Notes under the pieces: model-generated | Databases searched by the model: none | What the model saw: the letters and a program-made list of their open reading frames with translations, nothing else | What the model was told of the DNA's origin: nothing | Assembly (NCBI RefSeq): GCF_964355755.1 | Contig: NC_092678.1 | Location: forward strand, 13,924,922 to 13,988,921 | Direction: 5' to 3' | DNA from: Antedon mediterranea | Lineage: Eukaryota > Echinodermata > Crinoidea > Comatulida > Antedonidae | DNA length: 64,000 nt | Position numbers and translations under genes: made by a program | Shown: positions 58,012 to 64,000 of the stretch, piece after piece | How the letters are laid out: each line of letters begins with the position of its first letter | How positions within the stretch are numbered: the first letter of the stretch is position 1

Positions 58012-59815
58012 ATGTCGAAGGAAGACGCTTTGTTGAAGATCCGAGAAATAGATGAAGAAGTGGCCAACATTTTAACAGGTTCGTAGGCCTAATAATTATA
58101 TTTTAATCTACCAGCAGTCTAGGCCTAGCCTAGGCTCCTTCCTATTTAGTAATACTGTAGGCCTGGAACTAGTAGGTCTAGGCTAGCCTACTATGCCTGT
58201 ACTGACGGACAGGTGTATAGGTTTAGCTTAGCATTTTAGTTCAGACATTGACAGAGGGGACAAATATTGTCGGACCTATTTCAGCTAGGTATAAGGAAGG
58301 CCTAATAATAGATAATACAATTATAATGTAACAGTAATATTTTGCAATGTAGCCATGAAATATCTACGAAGGATTATATTATATACACATATTCCAATGA
58401 GAAATATAATGACATTTAAAAACACTTCTTTATATTTAATTAATTGTACACACTAAGTAATCCCCGAAGTGATCACATCGATATTGAAACTGCATAACTA
58501 AAATTGTTATATTAAATTTCTTTTTTTATCTTAAATTATTTGTTAGGTAATTGAAGAAGTTCGAAGGATACTAATTATTACTAGGCAAAGAGGAATGAAA
58601 TACAAAAGAAAGCTTTTTAAAAAAGTGCTTAGCAAATTTTTCCAAAGAAGAGTATAATATAGTTTATTTTGGTATTTTAAAGAGAAACACCAGTCCTCCA
58701 TCTGGTAAGTACAGTGTATGTTTTTGTACTTTTATCTATTCATAAATATTTTTATAATGGACCAATGGTAGTGAGGAAAATACGTGTACATATTGTGTAC
58801 GTATTTTTAACAGCTTGGTTCGACTCAAGCTAGTGTCATGCACTCCTCCCTTTGACAACTAAAATTAAATAAATGACTTATGAATATTAATTTTTGACAT
58901 ATTAATGCTCTCCTGGCCAGCCCACCCTTTCCCCTTCCTTTTACATTGACCACCTACAAAACTGTAGGCTACATTATTAAAAATTTGAGCTACAGTATAT
59001 CAAGTTTATGTCCATACATTATTCCACTCATTTAAATAAATTTATATAATATAATGTTTTCAATTTGTTATTTTTGGTTAGGTTCAAAGATAACCCATAT
59101 GTTGTCAAATCTGTCAAACATATTTGTTGGGAAAAACTCATCAAAAAAAGTCTGCCGACCTTGAAGGTATTTAGTGTTTTTTAAAATTTAAAATACAAGT
59201 AACATTATGTACATTAAAAAAAAATATCTTAAAGTGTTTTTTTTTAAATCAAATTTATCTTAGCTTAAAATTCGAGGTATATACTATGTTTACAATAATT
59301 TATTAAAATCAAACAATTAAACAAAATTTACATTTAATTGTATGATTGTTATTATAAACATTGATACAGAATAAAAACATCAATCAGGATTGAGCACCGT
59401 TTTGCCTAAATAGTAATATTAAAAATAAATTTAGACCCTAATAATTTAACTAAAAATAATAGATACAGCCAGGCCTGTCTTTGGGATCGGTATAAACAGG
59501 GCAAAGTTTGTGATTAAAAAGTTCAAATGCATATTCCACCCACCCTTATGTCTTATAATGTAAAATTATTCTTACCACCGTTCTAATATTGCGTCATGTT
59601 TTTGTGTTTACCGCCCCAGATATAGGACTCTAAAACCACACCGTACCCAATTAGTTGATGATGTTACACATATTTTAAATACAGTAATAACTAAAACTAT
59701 ATTAATCTCTTTTCATTTTTAGGAACATGAATAAAGATCCAGAATCCTGGTCTTCACGCCGATCAGGTAATATGCCGGTATTGCTTTTGGACACAGAAAT
59801 GGCCTACATTAAAGT
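58012..59815 (+). CDS. Exon-like islands on the plus strand inside the element
   Basis: ATG 58012 opens MSKEDALLKIREIDEEVANI up to a GT donor at 58079. Further islands: 58556-58650 (VRRILIITRQRGMKYKRKLF, then a stop), a short piece ending at a strong GTAAGT donor (58703), 59082-59165 (FKDNPYVVKSVKHICWEKLI, followed by GTATTT), and 59725-59815 (NMNKDPESWSSRRSG then a stop). Intron-like spacers carry T-rich acceptors. The whole resembles a small multi-exon gene, basic in its middle. Family not recognised; it could be the element's own regulator or a captured gene. Confidence 0.4.
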
Positions 59816-60479
59816 TTAGCAAACAATTCTAACTACAAAGAAAGCAAAATTAGATGAGGCTCTAGTTACTCTCCTCTCCACTTTTTACCTTCTGGATTTC
59901 GATTATCCAAAATGAAAAGAAGTAGGCCTCACTATCCTTTAACAGTTAGTGATTTGTGATGAAAACACACCTGTACACTTGACAAAGGCTGTTGAATCAT
60001 CATTAGTATACTACATTAATAAATTTAAAGACACCTAATAGTTTAAAGCCCAGGTGCGGGAGAAGAATTTTACGAAATTTGTATTTTACCATTTTAATGT
60101 TTTTAAGTTTTCTTTTGATGGCATTTTATTATTAATAAAAACAAGTTTGTTTTAAAGAAGTTGTATATATTATTGTACCTAATGTCATGTAAATTGTAGT
60201 TCTTAATGAAAATAACAGTATTGTTAATATTATGTTTTATAACATTCTTGAATTTATTTGTTTAAGTAAAATATTACTTAAAATGAGTATTCATTTATCG
60301 TTCTTAAAATAAATTTTTAGTGATTTATATTTTATAGAATTCTTGTTTCAAGCAATTTTTTTCCCAATATAAGTAAGAATTTACGAATTTTAATTTGATA
60401 GAATTCTTGTTTCAAGCAATACTTTTCTTAAAATAAGTAAACATTTACTGGTTTTTATTTGATAGACTTCTTGTTTACT

Positions 60480-61720
60480 TATTTTAAAAAAAGTTTTGCT
60501 TGAAACAAGAATTCTACAAATAAAAATCGGAATATTCTTACTTATTTTAAGAAATATATTGCTTGAAACAAGAAAACTAAAAATATAAATCGGAATATTC
60601 TTACTTATTTTAAGAAAAATATTGCTTAAAACAAGAATTCTAAAAAATACAAACCGGAATATTCTTACTTATTTTAAGAAAAATATTGCTTGAAACAAGA
60701 ATTCTACAAATAAAAATCGGAATATTCTTACTTATTTTAAGAAATATATTGCTTGAAACAAGAATTCAAAAAATACAAATCGGAATATTCTTACTTATTT
60801 TAAGAAAAATATTGCTTGAAACAAGAATTCAAAAAATACAAATCGGAATATTCTTACTTATTTTAAGAAAAATATTGCTTGAAACAAGAATTCAAAAAAT
60901 ACAAATCGGAATATTCTTACTTATTTTAAGAAATATATTGCTTGAAACAAGAATATTAAAATTAAAAATCGGAATATTCTTACTTATTTTAAGAAAAATA
61001 TTGCTTAAAACAAGAATTCTAAAAAATACAAATCGGAATATTCTTACTTATTTTAAGAAAAATATTGCTTGAAACAAGAATTCTACAAATAAAAATCGGA
61101 ATATTCTTACTTATTTTAAGAAATATTTTGCTTGAAACAAGAATTCAAAAAATACAAATCGGAATATTCTTACTTATTTTAAGAAAAAAATTGCTTGAAA
61201 CAAGAATTCAAAAAATACAAATCGGAATATTCTTACTTATTTTAAGAAAAATATTGCTTGAAACAAGAATTCAAAAAATACAAATCGGAATATTCTTACT
61301 TATTTTAAGAAAAATATTGCTTGAAACAAGAATTCAAAAAATAAAAATCGGAATATTCTTACTTATTTTAAGAAATATCTTGCTTGAAACAAGAATTAAA
61401 AAAAATACAAATCGGAATATTCTTACTTATTTTAAGAAATATATTGCTTGAAACAAGAATTCTATAAAATACAAATCGGAATATTCTTACTTATTTTAAG
61501 AAATATCTTGCTTGAAACAAGAATTCAAAAAAATACAAATCGGAATATTCTTACTTATTTTAAGAAATATATTGCTTGAAACAAGAATTCTATAAAATAC
61601 AAATCGGAATATTCTTACTTATTTTAAGAAATATATTGCTTGAAACAAGAAAACTAAAAATATAAATCGGAATATTCTTACTTATTTTAAGAAAAATATT
61701 GCTTGAAACAAGAATTCTAT
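60480..61720. repeat. Right tandem array of the TIR element (63-bp unit)
   Basis: ATCGGAATATTCTTACTTAT recurs every 63 bp (for example ends at 60720, 60783, 60846, 60909, 60972), about 19 units. Each unit contains TTGCTTGAAACAAGAATTC, a near palindrome. Because 63 is a multiple of three, the array gives 128-codon ORFs with a 21-residue period; they are artefacts. Confidence 0.92.
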
Positions 61721-62008
61721 TTTAAAAAATCGATAAATTGTTACTTATTTTAAGGCAGATACTGCTTAAAACAAGAATGAAAAAAGCAATTAAATTCTTG
61801 GTAAGAATATTGTTCTTAAAGTATTATTTCTTGGTAAGAATAATTTTCTTGATAAGAATTTGTGTGATTCTTGTTAAGAATTTTACGATTCTTGGTAAGC
61901 CAAAAAGTATTGAAATACGGACAAGTCAAAATTTACTTGTTTCAAGAAATATTTTGCTTGAAACAAGTTTTTTTTTTCTTAAAACAAGAATCAGAATTTT
62001 GCTGTGTA

Positions 62009-64000
62009 TAATAGGAGCGGTCGAATATGCTACTGGACACAAAGCGGCAGGCGATGCTTCTATGAAGGCTGCCAGTAGAACATTGGGTGTTATTGCAGGA
62101 GGAGCTGCTGGTTTTTTTGCTGGAGGGCCGGCTGGGGCATTCCTGGGAGGTGTTGCAGCTGGAGCTGCAATGGATGGCATCATCACGGGAGTTGATTCAG
62201 CAGTTCATCATAGATACACCCCTTATGGTGAAGTATCAGTTGTGACAAATATGGTCAATGGTCACTATGATCCTGGAGAAGAGTTCGACTTTGTGGCTGG
62301 TATCGGTTTTGATGGACTAGCAGGTCTTGCAGAGGCAGGTGAAGGTAGCTTGACGCAACTTACATCTGAGCATTTCACTGGAAAGCCAATCTACCGTGTC
62401 ATGGATGACGATGCAGGTAATAAGGCCATAGCGACTCAGGCAATTCCTACACCCCACAAAGGAGGCGAGATTTGGATTGCTGAAAGCACTGAGCATACAC
62501 GTGCTTTTATAAGTGGCGACCCTGTAAATCGCAGTAGTGTCGTTGAAATAAAAATTAATAAAGCATGGTATACAAAGATGCGAGAAGACAACCTTGTTCA
62601 TCAAAATGGAGCCAAAGATGTTGCAATCAATGGCAAAAATGTGTGGAATAATGAAGCAGGAGGAGCTGGAGCTGGTTCTACAGGCAATAGGCCCGGTCAC
62701 GGTGCTGTCAACATCGGTGTTAAGCATGTACAATATAATAGAATATGGGGAGGGGGTAGAAAGGAGGGCGGTTTTAGTGCTTTTAGAAAGAAACTGGAAA
62801 CATTCACAGAAGCACTTGAAACTGATTTGTCTGTAGGTGATCACCAAGTATCACCTGAATTTAAGAAAGCTCTATTCGATGTTTTTGGCTCAAAAAAGAA
62901 TGTTTTGATTGTTGACAAAGGCACAGGACTGGCCAACCGTTTAAGAGCGGAATTCCCCTATATGCAGTTGGCAACTGATGCTGCTGACAAAATTGAAATC
63001 CAGCTTGATCCATTTCATGAAATGGCTGAGAGATTAAGGCCTACAAAAAACAAAGTATCTGTTAAGGAAACAGATATTATTCATGTCAAGGCATTACTGG
63101 AAACAATTGACAAAACCGTAAAAGATGTATGTGGAAATGACAACCTTGCTGCGTTAAACAGTCATGTGAAATCTATTCGTCTCATCAATCCTTGGAGTTG
63201 GAGATACAAAACTGGTGCTATGTTCAAGAATTGGACTGCAAAACACCCAGAAAAATTTGGTTCAGCCGTTATCAGCAGTTGGGGATTGGATAACCCTCAA
63301 ACTGAAGTAAGAAAAAAAACAAAATACGTAGAAGAACCTTTACAATCAGATTACACTCTTGCAAACACAACGCAGGGATACGAAGCACCAGCAAATATTG
63401 TAATCAATGGACGTACAAATTCTAAGGGACCATTAATGAACAAAGCAATAACTGTAGGTGGACTTCCCGTGACAAGAATTCAAGTTGAATGTATTGTGAA
63501 GATAAAAGAAGCTAGTAATGCTCAAAACATGAACGTAGTTTTAGATGGTCGATTGTATCTTCGTCTTCGCAAACATGATTGTTGGATTACTGAATTTCAC
63601 GATATTGACATCTGTGGTAGCATTAATTCAACTACTGAGAGACAAATCTCCTATGATGACAGCAGTGTTGGTCTTGAATATATTGGTCTTGGGGGAAGTA
63701 TTGAGTTGTGGTGTACAGTTGGGACAGGCATGGAGCTCACTTGTAAAAACCTATCGTGCCGTATAACCTATGGTTCTCCGCAGTTCCGTTTCGAAAAAAG
63801 TGGTGACTATTCCCACATTATCTTCAGTCCTACTCGGAATGTGTCCTTAGACGACAATAGTGGACAAAAAATTACTCTCTACACAGAGCGAATTCCTCTT
63901 GGTGTAGCAACGATTAAAGGTATACATGTAAATTTTGAAGCAAAAGATCAAGATTGGGGAGAAAAAAATGGCGAAGTATATCTTCGTATTTGGCATAATG
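62009..64000 (+). CDS. Glycine-zipper repeat protein, main exon (runs off the window)
   Basis: Open without a stop from 62009 to the window end (664 codons), in the frame that continues the exon at 54598-54842. It completes the third repeat (GAVEYATGHKAAGDASMKAA). Next is a glycine-zipper segment VIAGGAAGFFAGGPAGAFLG and VAAGAAMDG (about 62080-62170), which could insert in or pack against membrane. Later parts are HFTGKPIYRVMDDD (near 62370), a glycine/alanine linker AGGAGAGSTGNRPGHG (near 62660), a helical region, and from about 63430 a beta-rich domain (LDGRLYLRLRKHDCW) whose pattern seems to restart near 63840 (NGEVYLRIWHN). No catalytic motif is certain. Intactness implies recent constraint. 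Splicing across the insertion is possible (GT 54837, AG 62013-62014). Confidence 0.82.

Larger units (their letters stand above)
54843..62006. mobile_element. 7164-bp TIR element inserted in the coding exon (TA duplication)
   Basis: Left end CACAGCAAAATTTGA at 54843 and right end AATTTTGCTGTG at 62006 are inverted; past these 12 bp the arms share further CTTGTTTTAAG words. TA lies directly outside both ends (54841-54842, 62007-62008). Dropping the element and one TA restores the host frame and the 15-residue spacing of the third repeat, so the boundaries are exact. Interior: a 102-bp-unit array (54870-56690), a non-repetitive core with exon-like islands (56690-60240), and a 63-bp-unit array (60480-61720). 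TA duplication fits Tc1/mariner, ISL2EU or similar; no transposase recognised. Confidence 0.9.

Noticed and set aside
57127-59815. Calling the element core a transposase gene
   Set aside because: No DDE, THAP or other catalytic motif can be recognised in the islands, so no function was assigned.
60686-61451. Two 128-codon plus-strand ORFs with a 21-residue repeat
   Set aside because: 63-bp satellite units are in phase with codons; composition simply follows the repeat.
62317-62847. 176-codon minus-strand ORF
   Set aside because: Antisense shadow of the plus-strand coding exon, which is open over a far longer stretch with clear domain character.

Overview
The window is AT-rich animal nuclear DNA. 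It has introns, LINE, LTR, Penelope and Helitron retro- and transposable elements, a tRNA-derived SINE, and no bacterial gene organisation. Two gypsy-like elements carry integrase upstream of reverse transcriptase (the Gmr1 arrangement, described mainly from deuterostomes). Together with many AGGCCTA-type motifs and low GC this suggests a marine invertebrate deuterostome, perhaps an echinoderm. That is inference; the species cannot be fixed from the sequence.

Layout. 1-2322: repeat-derived DNA with two matching hairpins and a 273-bp tandem duplication. 2328-10300: a complete Gmr1-like LTR element (405-bp LTRs, GATGT target duplication), degenerate in coding sequence and itself hit by two DNA transposons. 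11299-14474 (minus): remains of a two-gene EnSpm/CACTA-like transposon. 14941-17059 (minus): a 5'-truncated Jockey/CR1-type LINE. 17221-29520: a tandem duplication of a ~3.8-kb unit; its second copy carries a 4755-bp terminal-inverted-repeat element (22560-27314) and a Penelope-like insertion with hammerhead-ribozyme motifs (28661-29474). 29630-30235: a tRNA-headed SINE-like repeat. 31670-42640: a second large tandem duplication (~5-kb unit), each copy with a non-autonomous Helitron at a different site, so each copy supplies the empty site of the other. 42930-47095: a second, more decayed Gmr1-like element. 47200-54590: LINE fragments, another Helitron copy and a MITE.

The one likely host gene is at the right end (54598 to beyond 64000, plus strand). 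It has an open frame of at least 745 codons, three tandem ~33-residue N-terminal repeats, a glycine-zipper segment and a long C-terminal part of unknown function. The third repeat is split by a 7164-bp element (54843-62006) with CACAGCAAAATT inverted ends and a TA duplication. Element plus one TA account exactly for the break, and GT and AG dinucleotides flanking it would allow in-frame splicing. This is the most interesting object in the window: either a recent gene-breaking insertion or a transposon acting as an intron.

Apart from that gene, almost everything recognisable is mobile DNA, mostly broken. No search was run; family names rest on motifs, termini and target duplications read by eye, and percentages are hand counts only where stated.
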